DNA from: Setophaga petechia
Lineage: Eukaryota > Chordata > Aves > Passeriformes > Parulidae
DNA length: 64,000 nt
Assembly: GCA_024362935.1 (NCBI GenBank)
Contig: JANCRA010000009.1
Span: 13,100,001 to 13,164,000 of the forward strand
Reading direction: 5' to 3'
This document shows, in pieces, positions 14,201 to 29,200 of this stretch (position 1 is its first letter; every line of letters starts with the position of its first letter). A model generated the notes under the pieces. That model was given only the letters and a program-made list of their open reading frames with translations. It was not told the DNA's origin and searched no databases. Made by a program: the position numbers and the translations under genes.

Positions 14201-17200
14201 ATATCAGTAATTAATCTAAATAAAAATTTTCAGAGCATACAAAGAAATCATATTAACAAGAAAAGTGAAAGATATGGGATGGTGTAGATTTGTCCCTGCG
14301 TTGATTAATTAATTCATATTCTGCTGGTGGCACCATGCTCAGAGCCAGGTACTGGTTGCTGGCTCTTCCTGTCATCCCCCCAGCTGGAAGGATAGAGAAC
14401 AGTACTTGTGCTTCTGGGTCCTTTAACAATTGACCCTGTATTAGCTCAGAATTCAGCTATTCAGAATTAATATCTATCACATAAACCAACAAAGAAGCAA
14501 TGCTCCTTGACAACAAAGAGTATTTGACAATTGTAACTTATCATTAATTATTTATGAAAATTCAAAATGTGTTAAAATTTTCCACTGACAAATGAAATTT
14601 CCATAGAAAGCCTTAGAATGATGTGAAACGATTTGATTTCAGAAGTGAGGTTAGAGTCCCATTTTGGGTTGTAGCACAGGATGACACAAGGTTACTAAAA
14701 CAATGGAAACAGATTTACAATAAAAAGACAAAAATAGTCTTAGTCCTAGTTCAGACCTAATGCTAGATGTACAAAATTCCATTATTCAATTCCAGCTTTA
14801 AATAGGCATCAGGGAATATGCCATGTATTTTACAGTTACAAAAAGTCTACTCAACAACCTACAAATGAACAGCAGCACAATAAAGACATTTTACCTCATC
14901 TGCAAGATATGAAACTGATATAAATGTTATGGATATAAGGAATAGGAACTTGGAAAGTAATAAAGTAACACAAACAAAAAAGAAACAAAAAAAAGGATGC
15001 AGAGCACAATAAAATACCAAAGACTAGAGGTACATGTTATTAGGAGTCCCTCAAATGAAGTTATTTCTTACAAACTTAAACATTATATACAATTATAAAA
15101 AACAAGAGATTATATACTTTGATTTGCTGTCAATCTTGATTCACACAAGAAGAGCACAGACAAAAAAATTATTTAAGACAGAGAAGATGGTGATTTATTA
15201 AATAAATGAGAGGGAGTGAAACTGTCTCTAGGGAGACATGAGACTGTCCAGAAAGAATAACTCCAGGGCTGAAGTGGGTTATCAATGGTAATAAATTTGG
15301 AATAAAACATATGCAGAGACCTGCTAACAGAATAATAAGTGGATGGAAGTAATTTTGTTGGTCGAGTGATCAGTTGTTTCTTACTAAGCAATCTGTGGCA
15401 CATAAAGGAGTGGTTCTAATGATCTTTTTTTATGACAATATGTTTAGATACTTTTTTAATGATGAGGTAGACAGTCATACTGGGAATATATAAGCAGTTT
15501 TGTCTTAAAAATAAAGTTAAAATAAAATGATATTGTGAAGCCCGAGGTCTTGCATTGAGAAAAATTAAGAAGAGGAAGAAAACACCTTCCTGACTTGTTT
15601 CTCACAGAAAAATGAAAGTTGAAAGGGATTCAATTGTTTTTGAGAAAATGAGGGGAAACTATATAAAAGAATGGTTTTGCATAAAACCAAATTTATTTAA
15701 ATATGCTACATATCTACATTCGATAAATACACCATAGATTTATATTGTAAATGAGGAGGTTTATGACTATTATGAGATCTGAAAAAGCAGCAGTAGTGTT
15801 ATATAAAAGTGGGTGGTTTTTTTCTGGACCAGAACAACAATTTATAGATGTTTTCAGGAGTGTTCAAATAATTACAACTACTTCAGGGTCATTCAATTTC
15901 AGGCCAAAATCTTAATCCCATTCTTCCTTCCTTCTTCTTCACACTCCTTATCCAAATCTTAATCATATTCTTATTTCAGGCCAGAAGCATATTCCAGATT
16001 CATCCTACTTACTTCTGAACCCCTGGTTCAGAACTTCACTTTGGTGACAGTACAAACCCCTGGACAGCTCAAACACTTTAAGTGCAGAAAAAATAAAAAA
16101 GGCCTCCAAAAAAGTAGCACAGATACTCTTCCAGAGCTTCCTTCTCATGTTCCTTTCAGCCAGTTCACTCACTGTCTGAAATACCCTCTGCCAACCTTTT
16201 CAAAGTGTGGCATACCAGAGACAAAAAGAAGTCTTTCCAGACTTCCAAGCTGCAAGTTGCAGCACTGCTTGTTCACACAAAAGTAGATTCCTCAGAGTAT
16301 TTAATGCAAACCCCACCATATTTATCTCTGAGAGTCTGATTCAGAAAGTGAGACTGGCTAGAATTGAGCTACTACTCACCTCAGCTTATGGTTCATGAAT
16401 TGGAAGTCTCTCTCCTGCCTTACAGAGCAATCCTTAGAAGACACCTCAATGTATGCAACCATGCATGCATTCTTAATTGAGTGCAAACTTACTAATAAAT
16501 TTTTCTATGCTTAAAATACAGTTCTAAAGTATTGCAATATTCTAGTGGAAGGAAAAGAAATCTAACATGCCATTGCAGTCAAACTTTTTAGCAATGTTTA
16601 AGAATAATCTCTTTATTTCCATTATGAATTAACACCATTCAAATACATAACTTCGAGACCATCTTTTCTTTCATCACACCACTGCTTACCTCATGCTTTA
16701 AATCTATTGTAAAGTCTGATTTGAGTGGTTCACTCTTCAACTTCTTCGCAAGCCTATGCAATTAGAGATGAAAAAACTTAAACATACTAAAAAACCCCAA
16801 TCACTAGTGCATGCAGGAAAGTGTGGCTGGTACTACTGACCATCATATAAGAGGAAAAATAATAATAAATCACATTTCTGTATTTATTGCCTCAAGAAGC
16901 AACTTGTATTTATCATATAAATCCTTTTTTAAAAAAATCTGACAATGTCATGATGTTAACATTAATTTTCAACACACACACTTTGATACATTCTTCCTAC
17001 ACAAGAAGAAAGTTCTCATCTGGAGAAGGTAGAGAGTCTGGCATAAAATTTGCAACAGATGAAAAGCAGCAGCACATTTGAAGCTCAGTATTGATCAGCA
17101 TCTCAAACTACAGACAATATTCTCTTTTTGTGTATTTCAAAGCATAGTGTAAGAACTTTTCAATTCATGAGAACATTGATCCTTGCTATGGTACAACACA

Positions 17201-20200
17201 TTCAACTTCTGAAATCTATGAACTTTTCAAATCTCATTTGAAAGCACCTAAGAGTCTAAGCAGAAATAAATATGTAGTTTGTCTGTACAGCATGAGAAAC
17301 ACTTCTAGAGGACAATGCAGCCACTCTACTACCCAAGAATAAAGCCCCTGTCTGGGGGAGAGTACATTCTTAAAATTACAATATATAATTGAACTAGTTA
17401 AACATTTACTATTGGACAACTATCAGCTACTTGATGTAGGCAGAGTGAAGCAAGATAAATCACATGCACAGCAATGATACAGAAGTCTATTTCTATATTA
17501 TTGTTTAATTTTGAAGTGTTTATAATGATTACACTTGGAATATGCAGAATAATGGCAAATAAATGGGAACTGACTTAAAATTAAATTCTTACTTGTTAAC
17601 AAGTGGAATGCTAAGTGCCCAACCAGCAGCAAAATCCGGAAACTTAAAGACTGTAGGATTTTCAGCAAAGGCATAATGGTGAATTATTGTAGATTCTTCA
17701 TCATATAATGCTTTACCTAAAAACCACTCCTGTAAAAGAATATAGGAAAAAAATTTTGTTCATCTACAGCATCCCTTTAGTGAAGTTGATGACTGCATTC
17801 ATACTGAATAAAGCAAATCTGGAAACAAAAACAAGGGAAGCACATCGTTCACAATTAAAAATCTGGACAAAAATTGTACTTGGTGAGAAATGAAACTAAA
17901 AATTGTTCTCTGAAATCAAATACAAGCTGCATTTTCAAACTCCAGAACATGCCTTGGCTTCCACCTGTTCAAAGAACACTGAATCCCAGAGTCAGAGAAT
18001 GGCTGAGGTGGGAAGAGGCTTCTTGAGACCATCTAGTCCAATTCCGCTGGAATCAAGGAGGATCACCCAATGCAGGCTGCCCAGGACTCTGTCCAGTCAT
18101 GCTTTGAATACATTCCACAATCTCTCTGAGCAACCTGTATACCAACCTTTTATTATTATGCAGACTGTTAAGACTTTAAAATGAATATTGAAGGAGGTCT
18201 GATATAAATCACTTTGAATTTTGTATCTGATGGACTACAGCTGTACATAAGCAACCAGGGATGGACTGTTAAACTAAGATGACAGTTGCTATGTAGAAAA
18301 CCAAAGTGTTCTATTTTCCTTTTATTGTGGGTTGGAACATAATTTGTTATTTTATTAGAATCTGTATGTAGTGCAAAGGAGAAAGTAAAACTGGCAAAAG
18401 GGCAGTATCTAGAACAAAAATGTTCATGTTTCTATTCTGAGAACATCAATTACAAGTAGATGTTTCAGAAACAAACAAAAAAAAGAATATTCCAAAGGTC
18501 TCAATATATTCAGTCCTCCATTTTGAAGACCAAGTGTTTCAAAAGGTAAGACCTCCAAATTGTTATTTTTATTACCATTTTAGAAAAGAACTGTGAGAAA
18601 ACCCATGGCCATGCGCCTGAAAAAGAAGTACACTAAAGTGAGTCCTGAAGCAGAATTACTATAAAGAAGCAAAACATATTCACAGAGGAGATTTTGGCTG
18701 CTTTTATTACAAGCAAAGAACTGACACCAAGGTAGGGTTTTTTTCTGAACACTGAAAATTCTAAATATTAGCACCTTTCGTGTCAGTTGCATTGCCAAAT
18801 TTGCTTTGCTCCTTGGTGACTGTACTTCTATTTTGTTCTGCAAGTCTTTTGGTGGTGTTTTTTTCCCCAGTAGGTACAGAATATTTATCACCAAGACAGA
18901 TCAGAAACAGAATGCAAGGAAAACACCCTACTATTTTACATCAGAGGCAAACTAGCATCAGTCATTCAGTCTGATGATAATCAGAATTGATAACAGAGAG
19001 GAAAATAGGAAGAAGGGACCGCAAAACAGACCATATTAATCTTCTTATTTATGGTACATAATTTTCAGGCTATTCACAGAAAAAATGGCTTGTCTGCTCA
19101 ATTTTAACAGTTCTTCAATAGCTATACAGACATTTGTACTGCTTCATGTTAAATACCTTGCTCTCAGCCTCAGCAACAGAAATCTATGCCCCTGTTTTAA
19201 GGTGTTTGGACACATCTTTTCCAATATTTGGCAAAACACACTCAATCACATACAAAAAGAAAGTCAAATCTCCAATTTTTATTTCACCTTAGACTTGTCA
19301 AATCTTCTGAGTGTTTCTACCAGTTTTACAACCTGTATTCTTGTATCTTCTTCACAGAAGAAAATCCATGAGGAGTTCCTACCATAGGTAACAGAGAAGC
19401 TAAAAAAGAAAGAAACATTTCATTAATAAGGTGGCTTATGAACAAAATTTACAAATTCAAGGCACATACCCCAGATATAAGTAATTTGCCATCAATTCTT
19501 CATTCACACAGAAATGGAAAATTTTACTACTGATTGAGAATTACACATCCAAGGACTACTGTGAATGGATAAAGATAATGACTCTGCTGCTATCTATTTA
19601 TAAAAAATCAGTTATTCTACCCATTTATAAAAAAACACAGTTATTCCAGAAAGAAGGGAACAGACATACATAATTTCAATTCAGAAATGTACAGGTCTAA
19701 CAGCCACCTATGAATTCAGAAGTCCATAGACAGCAGTTTAAGTTACCTTCCCCTTCTTCCAAGGGGCCTCACCACTGGCCATCTAAAATCTAACAGCACT
19801 GCAACCATCATCAAAAAGCCTAATGACAGGTTTTCTCACAGCTGTTGGACACTGATCATTCCCAACCTAAAAACTTCATTAGCTTTTCCAGTACAGTGAA
19901 ACTGTACAGACGGAAGGGATTCCTCAAAGACAGCAATAATCTCAATGCAGGATTCCTGACTCCTTCAGAAAAATGACATTCCCTATTTCTCTGTTCCTCT
20001 AGCCTTAATTCTTCCTCTACTCATCAAAACAGCCATATTAATTAATAACATCCTAATGAAAAAAAAACCTACTATACTTATTTTTCCAATTTCCTTTGCA
20101 TGGCTTTTGAGAATGATTCCAAAGGCTAAGTACTTAAGGTCTCCAAGAGAGTTTTATGGAGACCTCAGAGCACAAAAGCTTGGAGTTGAGACTGCAAGGA

Positions 20201-23200
20201 GACTTTGGAGATACCATGGTAAGATCCTGCTTTGGATAATTGTTAAAAAAGGGATTTCTTCTCTGCTGAATGAACATGGTTACTGAGATGAAATGTAGCA
20301 GGCCTTCGGGGCACAGTAAGGATAGTGAGTGGTAAGACATCCGCTGATTGTATCTTCTAAAATTAAGTATTTTGTCCAACTTAACCTGTGCCCAAGAACT
20401 AAAAATTAAGAATTTTCACAACTGTTTAGAGACCTCCTTAAAAATGCTGACAGCTACAGGACTGAGAAATCTATTCTTTTGAAGCAGTTTTCTGATACAG
20501 ATGCATCTTATATCACAATTAAAAGCATCATCAGCTGCTACAGGATGGGCTGAACTCCCTTCTTCCTCTTTTATCCATTGAGAAAACAAAACTACAGAAG
20601 CTTCAAAATAGCAACATACTTCTAAACTACTCCATGTCTTCATTTGCCAAAAGCACTAAGTGGAACAGTACACACAAGGAAATTCATATTCCAGAAATCT
20701 CAAGATGGAAATCCTCTACTTAAGATTCCTCTTCTGATTTCTAAAGAATTTTCTTCTGCTTTCTCATACAAATGAGCATTTGTATTTTTTCTTTTAGTTT
20801 TACTATCTTATAAGAGCTGTATCTGTAAACCCTGTCACCCTGACATAAATAATTCAGAAGAGGAACCACAAGGTCATTTAAACAGGAGCTAAGCAGGGAA
20901 GATGATTGATAGCTTGAACATCATCTTCCAGTTTTCAATTTACTTCAAATCTCTTCTGCTATTTTTCACAGTTTACATATATCTCACAGACAGATGGTAT
21001 ACAAGCACAATTTACATTTTTCTACACACAAAGTAATGGAAAGCAGAAGGAAAAGTATCCTGTCCTGCAACCACTCTGACATAAAAACCTCACCCTGAAT
21101 ACATCTAATAAATTAAATTAATTAAACCTCAGTAGGCTGCAGATTTCAAATGCAAGCTTCAGGCAAAAGATAGTCTTCAGTACCATGGAGCTTCAGGATT
21201 ACTAAAACAATTTCCTGAGAGTTTGCAAGATACTACCATGTAAATGCAGCATGTCTTTTCTGATCATACTAATATGAAAATTTGCAAAATAAGCATCTAA
21301 AAAAAAGATGCTGAAACCTAAAACTTCTCACTACAGACATACGGCCTCTTACAAACTCTAAAAGCAATAAAAACCCCAAACAAGTACTATGATCTATTTT
21401 TTTTCATTTATTCCAATTCATTCAGTCAAGTAATCTGAAAGATCAAAATTTCTGTAATACCTCACATCTTGCACTGTAAGATGTGGGGACTAAATAGAAA
21501 AATACACATTTAAAAATGCCATTTCTTCAGACTAGTTTACTTCCCTAATAATTTTAAAATGCAATGTGATTTGAAGAAGGCTTTGCTCAGTTAAATTCTA
21601 TTATTACTGTTCTTTTATTTTAAATAGGCTTCTCTGATTTAATTAAGTTTATCAGAAAATTGTTTTATCAAACAAAAAAAAAGAAGTACAGTAAGAAAGT
21701 TAAAATATAAAGTTGCAACTCTCATTTAAAATTTTTCTTTTTAAAAAAAACAAAAAAGGTCTGAGTAACTAATATATATATTCTTGGTTACAAACACTTG
21801 TGAAAATGACTGGAATTCATTACACTTACTCTGTCATTAATGGCAATATTGTCCATGCACCTTCATGCCTGTCGATCTGATGAATAAGCAGAACTGTAGG
21901 CAATTCCTTTAAGAAAAATAAAAATATTCTCATTAAACTTGAATTATATGTACTTTCTTCCTAAACATCAATCAATGTTCAAAAAATTATTCTGGAACAA
22001 CTAATTAGTTTTCCAGTTAGTTACTAGGTTTTGACTGGCAAGCAGCCCTGAAAAATGGATAATTTAGGATGGCATGAAACAAGGTGAACTGCAAGCTCAA
22101 GTTAAGGACAGTGCTTCTTCCAATGTGTAATTTTGTAATTGTCTTTTAGTTATAAAGCTAACAGACTTTGAGTTCAATGCTTTGCATTAGAACCTGTGTA
22201 ATTAACAGATCATAGTAATCTTCTTGCCATACTATAAAATCCCATGAAGAAATACTTATAAATAATGAAGAGTGTTCTACAAAGGCTTCCATTGGATGAT
22301 CACGTTACACACTGCTCAAGTGAGAGTTTCAACACTCTTTACTTTGAGCTGAGATTTGACTTGTCACACTAACATCATCACAAAACCCAATGGATTTACA
22401 GAAAAATCAAAATGAGGAGTTAGCATTTTTTTCTTCCTGAAAGATCAAAGAAGCTACCCTACAAAGGAAAATACTAAAAAATTCCTTTGCTCTTTTGTTA
22501 CTTGAAACCTCTTTGATGTGGCAGATCCCAGTGTCTAGCAGATAAGCTAGAATTCTGGGATAGTTTCCAAGAAAACACCATTTAAACACATCTTCTGATA
22601 AACCAAAGCACACAATTTGTAATACATGTGGAAAGCTGGATGCAGACACATCCCTCAATACACAGGCAGTATGCTACTCCATCAGTGAGTCCAATCCCCC
22701 ACTGCAGCATCATTGTGTCCAGGTGTGACACCACCTAAAGAGAAGGGAGAGGCTCCCTGCTCACCTGACAGCCTGACAAGGGCTCACTGCCCACAGGAGC
22801 ATGGGACTCACCACAGCATTCAGGGGAACAGCACTTTGGTTGGCACAAAACTTCACATGAGATGCTTAAGAAAAAGCACAAGGTCAGGAAAAGAGGGATC
22901 ATGGTGTTTGAGGAGTGGCTTAAGCCCAGCTGGAAATTAAGCACCACACAGCTGCTCAGTCAACCCCCCTCTTCCCCTATCCTAGATGAAACCAGGCCAA
23001 GGAGGAAAAAATCATTGGTAAGTTCAGGGAAAAAAGAGAGGTGGTCACTTTTAACAATTTGCTGGGCAGGATACCTGTCTTGCCATCATGGCCTGCTCTG
23101 ATCACTGCAGTCTGTCCTTGTCTACTCCTTAAATTCCATTTCTCTTGTATTAGCGGGGTGCCCCATGGCAGGAAGGAAATGATGAATCTGACTCCATGTT

Positions 23201-26200
23201 CTTAGAAGGCTAATTTATTATTTTATGATACGAGAATATATTAAAGAATACTAAACTAAACTATCTATACTAAAGAATAGAGAAGGATACAGACAGAAGG
23301 CTAGAAAGATACTGAAGAAAAAGTTGAGACTCTTTCCAGCTCCTCAACACAGCTTGACCCTTATTGGTCATTAAGTCAAAACAATTCACATGAAAGCAAA
23401 GAAACAACCACCTGTAGGATAAACAATCTCCAACCACATTCCAAAGCAGCAAAACACAGGAGAAGCAAATGAGATAATGTTGTTTTCCTTTTTTCTGAGG
23501 CTTCTCAGCTTCCCAGGACAAGAATCTTAGGCAAAGGGATTTTTCCAGAAAATATGATATTGACACATTTCTAACTCCTGGGCGGGAGGCTTTGTGTGTC
23601 TGTGTTTGGAGGTCTGTGTTCCCACAACCAGATAAAGAACCATGAGTTGTAGGGGTCCACCTGTCTCTCCAGGTCCTAATCCTTTTCCACTTACAGCTTG
23701 CATGTGCCAAACATTCCTGCTTGATGAATGCTTTTTGTGAATGATGCCATTAACATAAAATTCACACTTGAACACAAAAATAATTTATTTTCTAAGAAAA
23801 GCTCTAAGATAAAGTTTGCACTATTTGCTGACTCTGTCAAGTTTACTTTAAATGCTTTTTAAGGGCAGTTAAGCACAGCATCTAAAAATAGATAAAACCT
23901 CCAAATTTCATGTACTAAAGAAAAAAAATCTCTACTGCTCTAAGGAATAACTGTGTCTCTCAGGAGTGCATTAACCTTATACAAAAATAAGGATTTATGC
24001 TATTGGAATGACCCAAATTGAAAAGAAACTGCCAAAACTCTAATTTGTAACAGGATATTCACCTGCATCTCAAAAAATCAGCATTTCTGATTTATGGTTC
24101 CAGTTCAAACTAACCTAACAAATATGTTTCCGCTTGTTTTCAATTTACTGAAAAACCAAAAGTTCAGAGCTTTTAGTAGAAGAGCCAAATCTCAGTCATA
24201 GTATTCTCAACACCTTGTATTTCACTAAAATGTGAAAATGAGAAAAATTTACTTGGGTATAGTTTTATCTTTATTGACTTTATTTACTTGGATTTATTTA
24301 TTTTTATGTTTAGCATAAGTTTATGGTAAAACCACAAAACTATGTTTACTTAAGGGGCTGTAGATAGGAAGATAAAAGGGCAGACCTGTGTCTTTACAAG
24401 AGCATTTATTTTTACACGCATACAAAACCTGCTAGTATTTGTAGGAAGCCATGTATTTCATGCACAAAAGACAAAGAAAAGAGTAGCTAATAATAACATA
24501 CTCAGTGTCTCTATCACACTGAAGGTTGAAACTGGATTCATTTTAGATAAAAGCAGCATTTACCCATGCAAAAGATATGAAGTAAATTACATCATCTAAG
24601 TAGCTGTACCATTATACCCTATCTCCTTTGTGCAGAGAAAAGGAGTGATAATAAAGAAAAAGCACTCACTCTTGAGCTAATCCAATACTCTTACAAGGTA
24701 TCTTTTCTCTTTGACATTCTCATAAACCTGCTCTCTTTCTCTACCCAACTTCCTCTAAAACATGAAAATTCACGTCCTGCAGGATCTTTTCCTTCCACTC
24801 ACCTCTAACCATGCATTAATTCTACTTTAATAAAGGAGATGCTTAAAACATACTCTAGATATCTAAAATAGCCACTTTCCAAAATACAAGAGTATTTCTG
24901 CTGCTTTTCCTTTCACAGTTTGACTCTGAACCTAGTGGAACTGATCTGACCTATTCATTTTATTTATTCCATCTTCAGTACAAGGACAGAACAAAAAAGA
25001 AAAATGTATCTGGTGTCAGCTTTGAGGAGTGGAAGGGCACGTGCAGTCAAGGTAATGAAATGTAACCTGCACAACGGTGCCTATCTCATAAAACTCTCCT
25101 ACAAATGCATCCATGGCTTGTATTGCATTCACAGTTTATTCTAGCTTGAAACTATTATTTCCACAGTTACAAACCACATGTGTTTTCACACTTACCAACA
25201 TTCTACATATGACAAGTAAACTACCTTGAAATCTAAATAACATAATTTAACCACTTTTTGAAGACCGAGAAATTACTCTCCCCACATTTTGAAGACCGAG
25301 AAATTACTCCCCCCACTTACACAACTGAGCTGACTTCAAAGGGCAAAACCAAGAGATGGAATTGCTTGTGGTCTGAAATACAGTATGAGATGTTTTTACT
25401 CCAAATATCACCTACTCTATCAGCACAGTGAGATCAGCAATACCTGTTACAGATGACAATGGCAAACTTTACACAAATGAAAAACTAAGTGTGAATAAAG
25501 GGATTAGAGCCACAATTTCAAGCCAATTCCAAAGACACAGACTCACACAGCCTCATTTGTACCTTAAAATCATCTAGTATTTTTTATGCAAGTTGAAGTA
25601 TGAATATGCTAATGACACAATCAATTTCATACTAAATCATCAAGAGAACTCTGGTTTTTGAATCTAAATATTGAAAGTTCTGTTCATTAACATGAAAAAA
25701 ACTTGGAGGACTAGCATATCCAATAAAGAAAAGGCAATTCAGAATAAAAGAATTAAGAAGTAAGTAAGAGAATTGTTAACCTGAAACAAGTATCTGTATT
25801 CTTTCTGCACTACATGGAACTTCATATCAATCTACCAAACCCTATATGAGAAATGTGCAATTTATATAGAATAAAACTGTACAGGGTAAAACCAAAAGGA
25901 AATTATATGGTTTCATAAACTACAAGGCCAAAATGGGCTTCTGTATGCACCTAGGATGGCAGAGATCCACTCCAGTTAAAATGGGATTTCCAGGCTAGGT
26001 CACATCTCCTATGATCCCCTAGCAGAACTGGGTTTGCTTTGTTTTTCTACAAAGTAGCTCACTGAATTTCATCTAAGCATAACCAAACCTTGCCCTAAGT
26101 GTATTCTTTTGTGAGAACACGCTTTACTAGAACACAACTCACACTAGATCTGGCTCAGCACTATTAATTATATGTCCTGTGTGACATGATTTTGCAAGTA

Positions 26201-29200
26201 AGGCATAGAAACGGATCCAGAACTGCAGTGAAATGCAAAACATGATGGTAATCTGCTCATTGTTATATTACTGAGTCACCTGAGCAGAGCAAAAAGCCAT
26301 CTTGTAATACACCAGAGAAAAATAAAGTAGAGTACAGGAATTTGCTTCTAATGAGTCCAGTTTGCTCATATGTGTAGGTGTCTTGCATTTATTATCTCTG
26401 TGCTTTGTGAGCTCATTAAACTGCCTTTTAAACTCCCCCCAGAGCTGAGGGGCAGGAATGGGGTCCTTAAACCCTGAGCACTGCTGCTGAACTGCACAGC
26501 TCCAGACTCAGAAATGTTTTCCTATCTCTACATACCCTTCAAGCACATAACAGCATTTTCCCTCCTCTCTCATCTTCTTTTCAGTAATCAATCCTAAGAC
26601 ACATTCAGAGCTAGCCTACCTTCTCAGCCTTCCCTTGGGAGGTGAAATAAGCCAAGCTCTTACAGTCATCTGTTATGACTACTTTGACAAAGTAGAGCTG
26701 TGGAATACATACTGAAGTCTCCCTACAGCTTTATTTTCAAAAACATGCCAATTCTGTAGACATCCTGAAGGATTTCTAAAATAAAGTAATACCAATAGCA
26801 ATAGTAAAAGAAAGTAATAGCAAATCTCCTACCTCTAAGCGCAGTGGGTCAGAAAATTTACTGGAAATTTCCAGCTTCAAACATTGTACCAAACACTTCA
26901 TCTTGTCTATATTCTAACAATTTCCTTAAATATTAAAAATTACAATACATATTTAAATTATTTTTCATGTTTTAAAGATATAAATATCAATTTTATCAGA
27001 GTCTCATTTCCAAGAATCCAAGACAAAATATTATTTCAATAATCCCATTCAAATAAAACTAACAGATGATTTAAAGTACTATTATACATTACCACTGTAA
27101 AAGAACTTTGCTTTGGTTTAACACATCTGTTATTTAGGAGCTTCTCCAAAGTTGTCCAGTCCTTTTAATTTCTTGCTCTATTTCTTCCTTTAGGCTTCAT
27201 TCATAGAATCCTAGAACAGCTTTGAGTTGGAAGGAACATTTAAAGCTCTGGTCCAGGCCTCTCCAGTGAGAAGGGACACCTTCAGCTACTTCAGGTTGCT
27301 CAGAACTCCAACCAAAATGATCTTAAATGTTTTCAGGAATGGGATATCAACCACCTCTCTGGCAAACTGTCAGTGTTTCACCAACAGCACTGAAAAAAAT
27401 TTCCTCCTTATGCTGGGTCTCAATCTACTCTCCTTTAATTTAAAAATTTTACCCTTTCCTTATTATTACACACCCTCTAAAAAGTCTGCTCCCCTTCTTC
27501 TGTATAAGCCCCTGTTAAGTACTGAAAGGCCACAATAAGGTGTAAAAAACTCCCACTACATCAAAACCCATGATTCTAATAAGGCACAGTTTCCAATAAT
27601 CTCTGCTCCTCAGGAAGCCCAAAGCAATAATGTACTATTTTCCATTAGAGGGAATTTCTACTTCTGTTCTACTCTCAGATGCCTTGTTATCATTTGAAAA
27701 AAGAACTGAGTTTTCATAATATATTATGTGTAATTTCAGAGAGTTCAGTGAAAGGCCATAGCTTTCACAAATTTCACAAATACCCTGCTTTCACAAATCA
27801 AGAGCAAAAAAGCCAAAGCAAGTACTGTGTGCAAAAAACCACAGCAAGTACTGTGTGCAAATTAACAAATCAGACCTTATTTTGTAACAAGAAAAATAAA
27901 AAGGTGTGGAAAAAATCTGGAAAAGTTTTGAGTGCTTATTATAAATGCTACCACAGATGTGTATAATAAGACAGTAGCCTAGGATGACAACAACATATTG
28001 CAGTAAAGTGCCATTTGTTTGCTCTTCACTTGAGTGAATAAAAAGCAGTGAGGAATACTTTCTCTGCAGCTCACAGTTTACAAGAATTCTAAATAAATGC
28101 AATCATGCAAAAGACAGATGTGTGGTATACAGTACATAGCTATTGTTCAGGAAAGCCAATATTAAAGATGAACCACTATAATTATGTTGCCTGGTCTGAG
28201 TAAGGTCTTTGTTTAGAATGGGTTTAAGATAGGATTTTAGTATTGTAGTTGATAATATTCATGTGTAAAGTGAGTTTTTACTTAAAAGCAAAATCTATGT
28301 CAATACCAACTAACGCATAAAAACACTTCAGGTTGAATATTAGGCCAGATTTCTTCACTGAAAGAGTGATTAAGCATTGGAACAAGCTTCCCAAGGCAGT
28401 GGTGGAGTCACCATCCCCAGAAGTATTCAAAAAATTGAGCAGATGTGGCATTTCCTGATATGGTTTAGCAGGTGTGGTGGTATTCAAAGACTTGATGATT
28501 TGGAGATCTTTTTCAACCTTGATGATTCTATGATTCAAGCAGCGAAATTTATGGGGTTCAGATGCTTCTTTAAATATCAGCAAGATTAGCAGTATAAGCA
28601 GATTTATATTAATGGAAAGCCTGAAGCATCTTTCACTGATAGCAAGATTGAGACAGTTCTCTCCCAAGCTAAATTAGTGCGATCCATGGGGGAGCAGGTC
28701 CCTTCCCCACAACAGGCTATGGCCAAGTAAATCTAATATACCTATTTTAACTAGGAAAGAAGAGAAGGAACAGGAGAGCAGAAAAAAGCTTCCACAAGGC
28801 AAGAAATTTGGTGAATGTATTTCAAGTACCAGTACAGATGCTCAGAAGAATATACAAGAACAAAACAACTGTCACTAGGTAATGATTTTAATCTGATGAT
28901 TTAGTAATTCTAGTCTCATGCATACTTGAGCATTCTATTCAAAGATGACTGAGCAATTTTAATATAGCTAAAAACAGTGGAGGAGGAAGCAATCTCTTAT
29001 TCTTTACTGGGAAAAGAAATACCTTAGTAAAATGAGTTTGTTCAAATCCTATTAAGTATGCAGAAATTGCTGCTGAAGGGGCTGAGAGAGACACTTAACC
29101 TAAAGCACTTTAAACTTCTGAATTTCTTGTTTATATTTTGCCCTGACATGTCAAGACATCTCTGTGAGGTGACAGGTCCTATCTTCTGCATTAAAAAAGT

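Noticed and set aside
18580..18894. 104-codon minus-strand frame in intron 6
   Set aside because: No similarity, splice context or composition distinguishing it from intronic background.
23270..23775. Minus-strand open frames of 146 and 82 codons
   Set aside because: Fall inside or across the edge of the solo LTR; LTRs of this kind do not encode proteins here.
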